NCBI GenBank assembly: GCA_003248775.1
Contig: QFQX01000038.1
Span: forward strand, 1 to 44,381
Origin: Shinella sp.
Lineage (GTDB): Bacteria; Pseudomonadota; Alphaproteobacteria; Rhizobiales; Rhizobiaceae
DNA: 44,381 bases
Direction: 5' to 3'
Shown here: positions 31,932 through 41,327 of the stretch, one piece after another
Layout: every line of letters starts with the position of its first letter
How positions within the stretch are numbered: position 1 is the first letter of the stretch
Program-made: the position numbers and the translations under genes
The notes under the pieces: model-generated
Seen by the model: the letters and a program-made list of their open reading frames with translations, nothing else
What the model was told of the DNA's origin: nothing
Databases searched by the model: none

Positions 31932-32024
31932 ATGAAGGCTGCGCCAGACTACGGACTGATTGGCGTGACGGGATTGGCAGTGATGATCTTTGCCTATCTC
32001 GCCCTTTCGGGAGTTACGCCTTAG
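31932..32024 (+). CDS. 30-residue putative membrane peptide
   Basis: This is a short open frame of 30 codons. It has an exceptionally strong ribosome-binding site (AGGAGGA ending 4 bases before the ATG) and is followed 78 bases later by a clear terminator, so it looks like a complete small transcription unit. The product starts MKAAPDYG and has one hydrophobic helix of about 20 residues (GLAVMIFAYLALSG), ending VTP. No family is recognised. Single-helix small proteins of this size often bind and modulate larger membrane complexes; that is only a possibility here. It stands between the sulfur island and the cellulose operon. Confidence 0.6.
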   Translation: MKAAPDYGLIGVTGLAVMIFAYLALSGVTP

Positions 32025-32101
32025 TCGATTGCCATGACGGCGTCGATGTCAGAAAAAGCGGAATTAAAGACCTTGCCTCGCATGGTCTTCGGACTGCTGA
32101 C

Positions 32102-32134
32102 AAACCCGCCGACATCTCGGCGGGTTTTGTGTTT
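32102..32134 (+). terminator. Intrinsic terminator after the small peptide gene
   Basis: AAACCCGCCGA (32102-32112) pairs perfectly with TCGGCGGGTTT (32117-32127) around loop CATC and is followed by TGTGTTT. This is a textbook intrinsic terminator, which makes the longer frame 32034-32255 implausible. Confidence 0.85.
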
Positions 32135-32175
32135 CAGGGGATATTCTTCCGTCTGGCGAGACCGGACGGGTGTCC

Positions 32176-32380
32176 TAGAGAATTTCCGCTTTTCTCCAAA
32201 TCGCGAAAATTCTCTATCTCTTTGTTCTTACGCATTTCCGAACGCAAAACCGTGACACACTTTTGCTGGAAATGCTCTAAAGCGTGTCGCGATCTTTCAG
32301 ATTCGCTCTCTACGCTTTAAGTCCTTGTTTCATCGCATGTCGTGACCGCAAAACCGCTGCACACTTTTGCGCGACATGCT
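32176..32380. repeat. Multi-hairpin intergenic repeat of rhizobial type
   Basis: Four successive inverted repeats fill this segment: TAGAGAATTT/AAATTCTCTA (32176-32216), GCATTTCC/GGAAATGC (32232-32275), TAAAGCGT/ACGCTTTA (32278-32319) and GCATGTCG/CGACATGC (32335-32379). The second and fourth units share the inner pattern GCAAAACCG...CACTTTTGC, so they are related copies. This pattern is familiar from abundant intergenic palindromes of Rhizobium and Agrobacterium. It ends 15 bases from the stop of bcsK and may mark the end of that transcript. Confidence 0.75.
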
Positions 32381-32394
32381 GTAGCTGAATTTCC

Positions 32395-34668
32395 TCAATG
32401 CTGGGGATTCTGCATTGCCTCGATATCGGCCAGCCCCTTCATGCCGTCCCGGTTGCCCGTCGCAGCAACGGCTTCGAACAGTCGACGAGCATCCCCCATC
32501 ATTCCAAGCTTCAGCATCGCGTAGCCCCGCAGAACCATGAGATCCGTCGGTTCCGGCTGCAGCATGGCGCGCTGGTCGAGATAAACGATAGCTTCGCGAT
32601 AGCGTTGCGAATCGAAGGCGGAGAGCGCCCGATTGGCAAGTATAGCCACCTGAAGCTCCGAAGAGCGTTCCGGCCGCTGGGGAGACTTGGTTGCCGCGAC
32701 AGCTGCGCTCTTGGTCAACCCCAATCGCAGATAGGCGAGGCTCTGGCCGTAAGCGGCGTCTTCCCGCACATTGCGCGAAGGGCTCCTCAAGGCGATTTCG
32801 AAGGCATCGGCCGCTTCCATCGGGCGGTTCATGTCCATGAGGCACCAGCCGCGCATGTTCGCCTGATCCGGGGAGAGGCTGGAGACGGTGTCCGTCGCCG
32901 AACAACCGCCGCGTCTTGCCGATTTCGCAGGCGCGGGCGCCCTTGTAACCGGCGCAGGCGCACGCTCTGCGATATATCCCTGCTGCACCACCACCGGCCG
33001 GTCCTGCTGCGCCACGGGCCGGGAAGCCTGTTCGGCGACCACCTGCGGAACCGGGGCCGACGGCACGGTCCGGTTGGTCAACATGCCCAGTCGGGCGATG
33101 CGGTCCGAGCGCCCGGCCCATGCCCGCTGGATTTCATCCACGCCGGCGCGATCATTCAGCTGCTGACGTGTGATGACGAGGCCATAGGCCGACGGCTCGT
33201 CATCCGGCTTCCACTGCAGCGCGGTTTCAAACCAGCGAGCCGCCGTCTGCCATTGGCCAAAAGCGCGGGCGTACCAGCCAAGCTGCTGGGCCGTGGGTAC
33301 GTAATGCTTCTCGAGCACGGCGGTTGCGACACGCTGGAGCACGGGTTCCGGAACTGCCGGCGGCGGATCGCCGGCCAGAAGGTTCGCAGTGGATGCAAGA
33401 TAGGTCGCATTGGCCTCTTCGGAATCGTCGCGCCAGCGATACATCACGTCTTCCGCTTCGGCGGACGCATTGCGGGCGATCAAAGTCAGCGCGAGACCTT
33501 GCGAGGCTGAGGCAGTATCGTCCTTCTGCCGGGAGACACGGAACCACTTTTCCGCCTCCGTCATGTCCTTGTGGCGGACGTAATACCACCCGAGCAACAG
33601 GCTGTCGGTGGCTTGCTGGCCCTGTTCGGCCAGCCGGCGCAGCCGCTCCAGATACTCCGGGGCAATCGTCAGGTCCGGCTTTTCATTGGCATCGGCGACG
33701 AAACGCCGGGCGAGATCGTCCCGCAACGGATCGAATTCGCGGGCGCCATCGGGGCCGGTCTTCTCGAAGGCGAGGAGCGATTGCAAATCGGCATAGGGAA
33801 GAAGCGTTTCCGCCTTCTGGATGGTCGCGACGCGTTGAGCGGTGTCGGTGCAGTTCTTCAGGATGTAGCTGTAGGCATCGATGCCCCGCTGCACCCTTTC
33901 GGTTTCGACGAAGGCTTCAGCCACGCGCCAGAGCACATCGACATCCGAACAATTGAGCAGGCTCGGCGTTGCCGCCCCTATGCCGATGACCGTGGTATAC
34001 TGCTTGAGGTTCGATGCATTCACCAGCCGAGTCCGCGCCTCGGCGACATCAAGCCGCTCGATAAGATCGGCCGGCGGCTGCCAGCCTGTCTCCGCCGTCT
34101 GGCGGTCGGATATGGCCCTGCGGACCTCGGCATACCGGCCCTCGGAGTAAAGCTGCCACATTGCCTCGAGCTTCTGATCCCCGTTGACGGGAACAGCAAG
34201 AGGATCGGCTGGCGGCGTCCAGTTCGGATAGAGCGACCTCAACCGGGCGATTTCCGCCTGCAGCCTCGCGGTATCGCCTTGAGCGGCGAAATAACGCAGG
34301 GCGCTGAGATCTGGTTGGCGCGCCTGTCCGGCAGCCGGCGCGGCGCTGGCCGGCGGAGAAGCAGGCGAGGAGACGGTAGGTGCGCCCGGGCTCAATGTCT
34401 GCGCCTGCGCCACGCTGGCAGCATTTTCCGTAACCACATTTGCCGGGGGTATGCCTGCCGGCCCCTGAGCGAGACTGTTGGCGCGAATCCGTGCCGCAAT
34501 CGCTTCCGTATCGATCTGGGCGGTCAGGACCGGGAGACGAGGCTGGCGCTGGCTGATGGCATCTGCGGAAACAGCCTGACGCTCCGTATCGCCCCCTGTC
34601 ACCACAGTGACAAGGCTACCGGCTACCGCTGCCGCGGAAAGCAACATCAATGACAGTTTCAGAGACAC
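32395..34668 (-). CDS. bcsK: Cellulose-operon TPR protein (BcsK-like)
   Basis: This 757-residue protein has a signal or anchor segment at the N-terminus (LSLMLLSAAAVAGSLVTVV) and a low-complexity Ala/Pro linker (about residues 80-130). Long arrays of TPR-like helical repeats follow, broken by a second proline-rich linker at about 580-640. Class III cellulose operons of Agrobacterium carry such a TPR protein (BcsK) in place of BcsC. No C-terminal outer-membrane barrel is present, so another protein must form the exit pore. I place the start at GTG 34668, which lies inside the end of bcsZ with AGGGAG about 11 bases upstream; an internal ATG at 34647 is the alternative. It is the last gene of the operon. 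Confidence 0.75.
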   Translation of the reverse strand: MSLKLSLMLLSAAAVAGSLVTVVTGGDTERQAVSADAISQRQPRLPVLTAQIDTEAIAARIRANSLAQGPAGIPPANVVTENAASVAQAQTLSPGAPTVSSPASPPASAAPAAGQARQPDLSALRYFAAQGDTARLQAEIARLRSLYPNWTPPADPLAVPVNGDQKLEAMWQLYSEGRYAEVRRAISDRQTAETGWQPPADLIERLDVAEARTRLVNASNLKQYTTVIGIGAATPSLLNCSDVDVLWRVAEAFVETERVQRGIDAYSYILKNCTDTAQRVATIQKAETLLPYADLQSLLAFEKTGPDGAREFDPLRDDLARRFVADANEKPDLTIAPEYLERLRRLAEQGQQATDSLLLGWYYVRHKDMTEAEKWFRVSRQKDDTASASQGLALTLIARNASAEAEDVMYRWRDDSEEANATYLASTANLLAGDPPPAVPEPVLQRVATAVLEKHYVPTAQQLGWYARAFGQWQTAARWFETALQWKPDDEPSAYGLVITRQQLNDRAGVDEIQRAWAGRSDRIARLGMLTNRTVPSAPVPQVVAEQASRPVAQQDRPVVVQQGYIAERAPAPVTRAPAPAKSARRGGCSATDTVSSLSPDQANMRGWCLMDMNRPMEAADAFEIALRSPSRNVREDAAYGQSLAYLRLGLTKSAAVAATKSPQRPERSSELQVAILANRALSAFDSQRYREAIVYLDQRAMLQPEPTDLMVLRGYAMLKLGMMGDARRLFEAVAATGNRDGMKGLADIEAMQNPQH

Positions 34669-35705
34669 TCCGGGTGTTTCTCCCTGACAAACGCCAGACC
34701 CAGCAACTGCAGGGTGGACGGATAATAGAACTCCGGTTCGAAACGAATGACCGCCGCCGGCAGCTTCGTTCCATCGACTACACACGCCACAATATGGTTA
34801 ACGATCTGATAACCGGCATCGGTCAGCACTTCCTTGGGCTGCCCATTTTCAAGGTCGATGACCGCCGGAAGGCCCTGTTCGGTCGTCGTTCCCTTCTGCA
34901 GCCGCTTGAGCAGCATGGTGTCATCGACACCCGCTCTCGCAAGATAAAGCGGAATGCGGATGGAATTGTAGGAGAACTCCTTGTCGAAGCCGGTCGCCGG
35001 TTCCGGCTTGCGCTTGAGGCTTACCCATTCCGCCGGCAACAGGGCCGGGCCGAACTGCAGGGACCGCATGATATCCAGCCCTCCCTGCGAAACATCTTGC
35101 CAAGCATCGGAGGGGGCAAGCAGTTCCAGCACGGGAAATGCCTCGAAGATCCAGTAGGACGGATTGACGACCGGGCCGTCATCCCGATCCTTGGCCGAAA
35201 ATCCGGAAGCACCCGGCAGGAGGATCGTCCGCCCCCCTGAAACGACGACGGTCTTGCTCAGTATGCCCCGGGCGATAACGGATGCAGCCTTGATATACTC
35301 CGGCTGTCGCCAGGCGGCGCCCGCAAGTGCCAGCGCATACGCAATCAGGATATCGCCGTCGGTTGCATTGTTGGTGTCGGTAACATGGGGATTCTCGGCC
35401 GGATTCCATTTCCATACGGCCAGTCCGTCGTCGCGCAGCAGCAGTTCCGTCTGGGTAAAGTACCAGATCTGCTCGAAATCGGCGGAGCTATTGGCGAGAT
35501 AGGCGAGCAGAAGGCCATATCCCTGCCCCTCGCTGTGGCTGATATTGCCATTGGCGTTGTCGACGATCCGGCCGCTGACATCGAGAAAACGGGACTTGTA
35601 GAGCGCCCATTCCTCCGGCTGAATCGATGGCTGAGCAGCCAATTCGGCCGGACTGGCGAAAACCATGGCGATCACCGCGAACAGGGCGCAGCATCTCCGC
35701 CTCAT
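34659..35705 (-). CDS. bcsZ: Endo-1,4-beta-glucanase of cellulose synthesis (GH8)
   Basis: This 348-residue GH8 cellulase has a signal peptide (about 1-24) and acts in the periplasm, trimming or untangling nascent cellulose. The catalytic acid is E59 in SHSEGQGYGLLLA; the conserved NNATDGDILIAYAL block carries the aspartates of the active site, and NPSYWIFEAFPVL lines the cleft. Length fits BcsZ (about 350). Its ATG overlaps the bcsB stop by four bases (ATGA), and its end overlaps bcsK. The Agrobacterium equivalent is celC. Confidence 0.93.
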   Translation of the reverse strand: MRRRCCALFAVIAMVFASPAELAAQPSIQPEEWALYKSRFLDVSGRIVDNANGNISHSEGQGYGLLLAYLANSSADFEQIWYFTQTELLLRDDGLAVWKWNPAENPHVTDTNNATDGDILIAYALALAGAAWRQPEYIKAASVIARGILSKTVVVSGGRTILLPGASGFSAKDRDDGPVVNPSYWIFEAFPVLELLAPSDAWQDVSQGGLDIMRSLQFGPALLPAEWVSLKRKPEPATGFDKEFSYNSIRIPLYLARAGVDDTMLLKRLQKGTTTEQGLPAVIDLENGQPKEVLTDAGYQIVNHIVACVVDGTKLPAAVIRFEPEFYYPSTLQLLGLAFVREKHPECL

Positions 35706-38131
35706 GGCTTCCTCCCGAGCGTCGAGAGGAGAGACGCCGTCACGATGCCGAGCAGCAGCGACAGCGTTATGAACACGACGGCATAGGAGAGGATGTTGGT
35801 CGAGAGCCAGTTCGCGGCGATCAGGCGATAATTGTTAAGCGAGCGAGGCTGGGTTTCCACCAGATCGAAACGATTGGCGGGAACTGTAGTCACTTCGGCC
35901 GTCTTGGCCGCATAGGCCGTCAGGCGGCCGGAGATCCTGCGCCACGTCGCCTCCTGCGCCAGGGCATCGGCACCGGTGCGCAGATCGGCAGGCGTCGGGG
36001 CAGCAACCATGGTCCAGGTCGCCTCGCCCTGCGGGCTACGCCCCTGAGCAACCAGAACGCTCTGTTGCGCCGATGGTTCGAAGATCACATCGGACTGCGG
36101 CAGGAACTGGAGAGACGCGAGCGATATATCGAAATTACGATGCATCCATTCCTGCAGCGAACTGATCTGGCCGCGCCATGCGCCGCCGCTGACGCGGGAG
36201 CGCCACTGGTCGAACGCATTGCTGGTGTCGTCCTCCTGCGACACGAGAGGGCCGGCGGGCCGCCATGACGTAATGCTGGCGGGAGCGATATTGAGTTGGC
36301 TGAGAACCTTTGGCGGCATCTGGGAAATGGAGCCGATGAAGAGAGCATTCCTCTCTCCCACTCCGCCCGGTGACGGCGCCGTCTCCACGGGAAGCAGCCG
36401 ACCCGCGACGAGTGCCATTCTAGACAGAACCGTTGCAGCGGCGCTCAGGGTATCGGCATCCAACCGGTCAATGGAAAGGACCAGCGGATCGGGGTCGGAA
36501 TTATAAGGAAAACCCGTCCCCGCAAGAGCCGACAGGCTGGGGCTCTGCCCAACGCGGGCAAAGCGCGGCATCTGCCATTCGGAAGTATCGAACAGCGCGA
36601 ACCGCGGATCCTTCGACGCCGTCGCGCCGGGCACACAGGTGGCATCCTCATCGGTCTGGATCACGGCTTCGATGGAGATCGCATTGACGCCCGGCCGGAT
36701 GTGGCGCAGCGGAATCTTGATCGGAAGGTGACGCAGTATACCGCCATGCGCCGACGTGATCGGGGACGTCGAGGCGATGTTGTTGTTGATATAAATGTCG
36801 ATACGACTACCCGGCCTGACACCGTCGGCAAAGGCCGCGTCAAGAAACAGGACGGCTTCTCCATAGGCATTCGCATAGAAATCCGCAGGTACGGCAATGT
36901 TGAAACCGGCCTTCACGCGGCGTCCCGGAAACTCGATGGTTTCGACACCCATCTGCGAGAGCGGCAGTTTTTCCCCACCAAAGAAAAGCGGCGTATCCGG
37001 AGACGCCCAGCGCTGGGTGGCGATCACATCACGGCGCAAATTGTAGGGCTGATCCGCCGCGGCAACGACTGTATCGACCGCCGCCATGATCGCTTCCCAG
37101 GACGGCCCCGAGATCAGCAGCACATTACCGTCGTTCCGGGATCCCGGCACGATAGCGGCAACAGCCGAAAGACTGGCGGCCTGCGGGAGATGCGGGAAGA
37201 CACCTTGCAGTTCGGAGGCCGTGCCGATCACCACACCGAAGCGACCCGGCCCGGCAACCGGCATTTCGGATGCGGAAAACGAGAAGGTCTGGTTCGGCAT
37301 GCCCGAGAGCACGGCAAGTCCCTGTGCAAGACGCATGACCGAAGCGGTCGCGCTCGGCTGACCAAGTGCAGGCATCAGTATCCTGAAGCTGGTGCCACCC
37401 GCCTCATCAACGCCGACGGACCGTATGGCCTCTGCTGTAGAGACGGGGCTTTCGGGATTGCGGGAGAAATCCAGATAGGTCTGCTTGGTATCGAAGCTCG
37501 TCCAGAGATCGTAGGTCGAGCGCACGTCGCAATCGGTTCGGTGACGCTGCGATGCCCTGATGTCGATCTGGTTGGCGCCAGCCTGCAGCATTCCGGCCGG
37601 AACATCGAGAACAGTTGCGCGGACAGAGTCGGGCGACGAGATGGAGGATGCCGTCAGGCGATGGCCGTTGATCGTGATCGTGAGTTCGGAGGCCTCGGGC
37701 GCGACGACAACGGCGTTCTGGTAGGCGAATTGCAGCCTGGCCGGGCTGCTCGCCTCGCCTTCCGTCAGGTAGATCGACCAGGCATTGCGATCATATTCCC
37801 CCGACAGGGTAAGCTCACGGCCCGGAATGATATATCTGCGATGGGCGTCGGCAGGCTGCGTCACTGCGGGCGTCGGCGCTGTCGGAGACGGGCTCTGGAC
37901 CTGTGTCGGGGCTGGCGCTTGGGCCGGGGTTTGGCCCGGAAGCGCAAGAGGAGGCGAGGCGCGATCCGCGGCACCCGGAACAGTCGATGGCAGCGTTATC
38001 TGCGGTGCCGGCTCCGGGGTAGCCGGCCGCTCCGTCGACATGTCGAAGGGAATGACCTGAGCCGCCGTTGCGGATGCGAGGGTCAGCAGAAGTGCGGTGG
38101 TGGCCGCAAGGCTGGCAAAGGCGCGCTTCAT
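35702..38131 (-). CDS. bcsB: Cellulose synthase periplasmic subunit BcsB
   Basis: This 809-residue protein has a signal peptide (about 1-24), a proline-rich linker (about 30-80), the paired carbohydrate-binding and flavodoxin-like domains of BcsB, and one C-terminal membrane helix (VVFITLSLLLGIVTASLL) that docks onto BcsA. It guides the glucan through the periplasm and is needed for catalysis. The ATG at 38131 overlaps the bcsA stop by four bases (ATGA). The flanking frame upstream is shadow sequence. All the usual length is present, so the gene looks intact. Confidence 0.92.
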   Translation of the reverse strand: MKRAFASLAATTALLLTLASATAAQVIPFDMSTERPATPEPAPQITLPSTVPGAADRASPPLALPGQTPAQAPAPTQVQSPSPTAPTPAVTQPADAHRRYIIPGRELTLSGEYDRNAWSIYLTEGEASSPARLQFAYQNAVVVAPEASELTITINGHRLTASSISSPDSVRATVLDVPAGMLQAGANQIDIRASQRHRTDCDVRSTYDLWTSFDTKQTYLDFSRNPESPVSTAEAIRSVGVDEAGGTSFRILMPALGQPSATASVMRLAQGLAVLSGMPNQTFSFSASEMPVAGPGRFGVVIGTASELQGVFPHLPQAASLSAVAAIVPGSRNDGNVLLISGPSWEAIMAAVDTVVAAADQPYNLRRDVIATQRWASPDTPLFFGGEKLPLSQMGVETIEFPGRRVKAGFNIAVPADFYANAYGEAVLFLDAAFADGVRPGSRIDIYINNNIASTSPITSAHGGILRHLPIKIPLRHIRPGVNAISIEAVIQTDEDATCVPGATASKDPRFALFDTSEWQMPRFARVGQSPSLSALAGTGFPYNSDPDPLVLSIDRLDADTLSAAATVLSRMALVAGRLLPVETAPSPGGVGERNALFIGSISQMPPKVLSQLNIAPASITSWRPAGPLVSQEDDTSNAFDQWRSRVSGGAWRGQISSLQEWMHRNFDISLASLQFLPQSDVIFEPSAQQSVLVAQGRSPQGEATWTMVAAPTPADLRTGADALAQEATWRRISGRLTAYAAKTAEVTTVPANRFDLVETQPRSLNNYRLIAANWLSTNILSYAVVFITLSLLLGIVTASLLSTLGRKP

Positions 38132-40281
38132 GCCGATTTCCTGTTCATGCCCCGGAACAGATAGACCAGTCCTCGGCTCGTCTGGTACATCGACAGCCCG
38201 AGGAACCATATTGTGCCGCGGAAAAGACCCGGATTGCGCCGTCTGCTCCGCTGGAATTCCTCCCATTGCGACGAGTTTGCAAAGATCAGGTCCGCGATCC
38301 AGCGATGATCAAGCGCGCTGGCCGGCGCATACTGGCAACCGACAGTCGTGATGTCACCGGACACCTGGAAATTGCGCACGGCAAGCGGCAGCAAGGCGGT
38401 GCCTTCGCCATTGTGCGGCGTGAAACGAATGTGAACGGTATTGCCCTCTTTCAACGCCAGAATATTCCGGCCGAATACCTGCAGCCTCGCGCCCCCGGCC
38501 GATACATCTTCCACGGAAGCCGAATACCAGGTGTCGTCGACGCCGAATTCGCAGCGCCGGTTGATCCTGAAACGTCTTGAGGACGCCCGGTCCTTGCGTT
38601 CCGACACGACGCCGAGGGCACAGCCGGCCATGATGAGGTTGAAGAGGTTCCAGCCGCCAACCACGAGTGTCACGTCGGCATTGTAGGGTTCCGTGTAGAC
38701 TCGGTATGCGGCAACGAGCATCGCGACGAACAGGGCTGCGAAGATCACGAAGAAGGGCCGCCCGATTTCCGAGAGACGGCTGACGGAAACCGACTCGTCC
38801 TTGGCCGTGACCTTGAAGGTCGGCTTCCTTGGATTGAGCATGACGGATACCACCGCCGGCAGGAGGTGGACCGTCTGGATGTATTCGTAAAGCTCGGAAA
38901 TCCATGGCCAGCGGAACGAACCGTAGAGGTAGTTCTGCATCATCAGGTTCACGATCATGTAGGCGAACGTATAACCCAGGAACTCGCCGCCGGACGCGGT
39001 GAAGATCTCAAGGTCGAAAAGCAGGTAGAACAGCGGAGCGAAAAGGAAGATCGTCCGAGGAAAGGGAAAGAGCCAGAAGAGCGTCGAGGACATGTAGCAA
39101 AGACGCTGCGGCAGGGAGAGGCCGCGCTTCAACAGGGGGAAGCGGAACCTGAGAATCTGCATCATGCCCTGAGCCCAGCGGCTGCGCTGGCCGATGAAGC
39201 TCGCAAACGTCGCCGGCTGCAGGCCCGCGATCAGCGGCTTGTCGATGTAGATGCTGTTCCAGCCCTGGCTATGCAGGGCCAGCGCCGTCTCGCAGTCTTC
39301 CGTGATGCTGATGCCGCTGAACCCATCAGTGGTTTCCAGCGCCTTGCGGTTGAGGACTGCGGCCGAGCCGCAAAAGAAGGCAGCGTTCCACTTGTCGAGT
39401 CCACGCTGGATGATGCCGTAGAACATCTCGTTCTCGCTCGGCATCGACTCAAACGTCTGCAGGTTTCGTTCCAGCGGATCCGGATTGATGAAGAAATGCG
39501 GCGTCTGCACGAGAAACAGCTTCGGATCGTCCTCGAAATAACCGACCGTCTGCATCAGGAAGTCATGCGCCGGCGCGTGGTCGGCATCGAATACCGCCAC
39601 GAGGTCGCCCTGCGAATGCTTGAGCCCGTTGTTGAGATTGCCCGCCTTGGCGTGTTCGTTGCGCTCGCGGGTCAAATAGTTGACGCCAAGCTCCTCGCAG
39701 AGTTGCGCGAGTTCGCGGTTGCGCGTGACAGCAGCCTCGGCATCGCGGATGTTGCTGGAATGCTGCTTCTGCAAGGTGCCGCCGTCATCGAGCAGCCAGA
39801 TCTGCAACTTGTCCTGCGGGTAATCCATCGCCTTTGCCGCGGCGAGCGTGCTGGCGAGCAGCGCGGCATCTTCGTTATAAGTCGGGACGAAGACGTCGAC
39901 GGTGGGAAAATGCTTGCGATCGCGCGCATGCGCCGAGCGGGACGGCAGCGGCATGGCGACGATGAAAAGGCTGAGCGCCAGCATCATCACGCTATACATC
40001 TCTGCCAGATAGAGCAGCAGGCCGGGAATGAAGTTTTCGGGCTGGTTGATCGGCGGCAGCGTCTCGGTGGTGCGCCAGTAGACGTATCTGAGCACGATCG
40101 ATGTGCCGAAGGCGAGCGCGATCAGGCGCCATTTTCCGCCCGCTTTCAGGACCTTGATCAAAGCCATGAACGCCACGACACTCAGGCTGCAGATAAGCTG
40201 GGCCTGCAGGCTGACCGGCAAGGTGATCACGACGATCATCAGGACCGAAATGACTGCCCATAGAATGATATTGCGGGCCAT
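38128..40281 (-). CDS. bcsA: Cellulose synthase catalytic subunit BcsA
   Basis: This 717-residue GT2 synthase polymerises UDP-glucose into beta-1,4-glucan and exports it across the inner membrane. The active-site set is complete: DD at 165-166, DAD at 232-234, TED at 327-329 and QRSRW at 365-369. Membrane helices flank the GT domain, and a C-terminal PilZ domain shows RRFRINRR (569-576) and DVSAGG (592-597), the c-di-GMP-binding motifs. Start is uncertain: ATG 40281 lies 12 bases after GAAGGG, while ATG 40293 abuts it. It follows bcsN by 50 bases and overlaps bcsB. Regulation by c-di-GMP is expected; no diguanylate cyclase is in the window. Confidence 0.94.
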   Translation of the reverse strand: MARNIILWAVISVLMIVVITLPVSLQAQLICSLSVVAFMALIKVLKAGGKWRLIALAFGTSIVLRYVYWRTTETLPPINQPENFIPGLLLYLAEMYSVMMLALSLFIVAMPLPSRSAHARDRKHFPTVDVFVPTYNEDAALLASTLAAAKAMDYPQDKLQIWLLDDGGTLQKQHSSNIRDAEAAVTRNRELAQLCEELGVNYLTRERNEHAKAGNLNNGLKHSQGDLVAVFDADHAPAHDFLMQTVGYFEDDPKLFLVQTPHFFINPDPLERNLQTFESMPSENEMFYGIIQRGLDKWNAAFFCGSAAVLNRKALETTDGFSGISITEDCETALALHSQGWNSIYIDKPLIAGLQPATFASFIGQRSRWAQGMMQILRFRFPLLKRGLSLPQRLCYMSSTLFWLFPFPRTIFLFAPLFYLLFDLEIFTASGGEFLGYTFAYMIVNLMMQNYLYGSFRWPWISELYEYIQTVHLLPAVVSVMLNPRKPTFKVTAKDESVSVSRLSEIGRPFFVIFAALFVAMLVAAYRVYTEPYNADVTLVVGGWNLFNLIMAGCALGVVSERKDRASSRRFRINRRCEFGVDDTWYSASVEDVSAGGARLQVFGRNILALKEGNTVHIRFTPHNGEGTALLPLAVRNFQVSGDITTVGCQYAPASALDHRWIADLIFANSSQWEEFQRSRRRNPGLFRGTIWFLGLSMYQTSRGLVYLFRGMNRKSA

Positions 40282-40331
40282 GAATATCGACATCCCTTCG
40301 GCAGAAAGGCCGGCTGCACCATTGCGCCGGT

Positions 40332-41327
40332 TTAGTTGCCTTTTGTGGAGCACGCAGCCGTCATGACCGTCGCGCCGATGCAATCCGGTGAAGGAACGGT
40401 GACCGTTTCTCCACCCGAAGCCTTGCCGGAGACAGCCATCACAGGCGATGACTGAACCGGCGCCGCTGGCGCTGCTCCGATTTCAGGAAGCGGCACGCGC
40501 GGCCCGTTGCTACGCTCGACAGGCACCGAAGGGCTTGTCTCGCGAACGACTTCTCTGCGCACCGGTGTGGATTGGCGAGTGCTCGCGACAGGCGGCGAAT
40601 AGCCAAACGAGATATTCTGCGGAACGGTCTCGGCTGCAGGATATATTGGCTGTCCTGTCTGTCCGATACGGCTGTCCACCCCACCGGGACGGCCGTAGGG
40701 GTTCCAGATCTCTCCCTGGAAACCACCCGTGACCGTGTAACCATACATGACAGCCAAAAGTTGACGTTCGGTTGCCTGACTATCGCATATCCGAACACGA
40801 ATCTGGATCATTCCGAAATCACGGCCCATGCCGCTTCCGGTGCCACGCGAACGGATCTGCTGCCAGCCGTAAAGACAGGCTTCGCCGCCGCGGCTGCGGC
40901 CGAAGGCATAGCCAAATGGACCATAGGCGTTCTGCAGGAATGCAGTGGAGCGAACGAGCGGTACGCCGGGTGCGGCTCTTGCGATTTCCCGGAGCAGATC
41001 GCCCTCGTTCAGGCCGCGATAGGTCATCGCCGGACCATTCTGCGAGCCGGAACTGCCGTAGAACGCAACCTTGAAATAATTCTGCCCCTGCACCGTGGAG
41101 GAGGTGGCAAGCGAAACCGTCTGCTCCACACCGTTTCCGCGTGTGCGCCCGATCACGCCGACGATCGCCGGCCCGCCGGGCGGCGGCATGACCAGCGCCT
41201 CTTCATTATCAACCAGTTCCGGCCCGTTGCCCTGTTTCACGCTACCGCTGCTGGTGCACGCTGCCAGCACCACGACAGCCGACAAGGCCGAGACAATCCT
41301 CAACAAAGAGCGGAGGTCTCCGAGCAC
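40332..41327 (-). CDS. bcsN: Cellulose biosynthesis lipoprotein BcsN
   Basis: This 331-residue protein has a lipoprotein signal (LSAVVVLAAC, modified Cys24) and a globular part of about 180 residues (from about MPPPGGPAIVGVIGRTRGNG to YGYTVTGGF). A Pro/Ser-rich tail with several cysteines near the end follows. It fits BcsN, the protein that precedes bcsA in class III cellulose operons of Rhizobiales; its role is not settled but it is co-transcribed with the synthase. The start is GTG 41327, with AGGA seven bases upstream. It is the first gene of the operon, and the 436-base region upstream must hold the promoter. Confidence 0.83.
   Translation of the reverse strand: MLGDLRSLLRIVSALSAVVVLAACTSSGSVKQGNGPELVDNEEALVMPPPGGPAIVGVIGRTRGNGVEQTVSLATSSTVQGQNYFKVAFYGSSGSQNGPAMTYRGLNEGDLLREIARAAPGVPLVRSTAFLQNAYGPFGYAFGRSRGGEACLYGWQQIRSRGTGSGMGRDFGMIQIRVRICDSQATERQLLAVMYGYTVTGGFQGEIWNPYGRPGGVDSRIGQTGQPIYPAAETVPQNISFGYSPPVASTRQSTPVRREVVRETSPSVPVERSNGPRVPLPEIGAAPAAPVQSSPVMAVSGKASGGETVTVPSPDCIGATVMTAACSTKGN

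Noticed and set aside
32034..32255. 73-codon plus-strand frame
   Set aside because: It runs through a strong intrinsic terminator and into the hairpin repeat; no ribosome-binding site.
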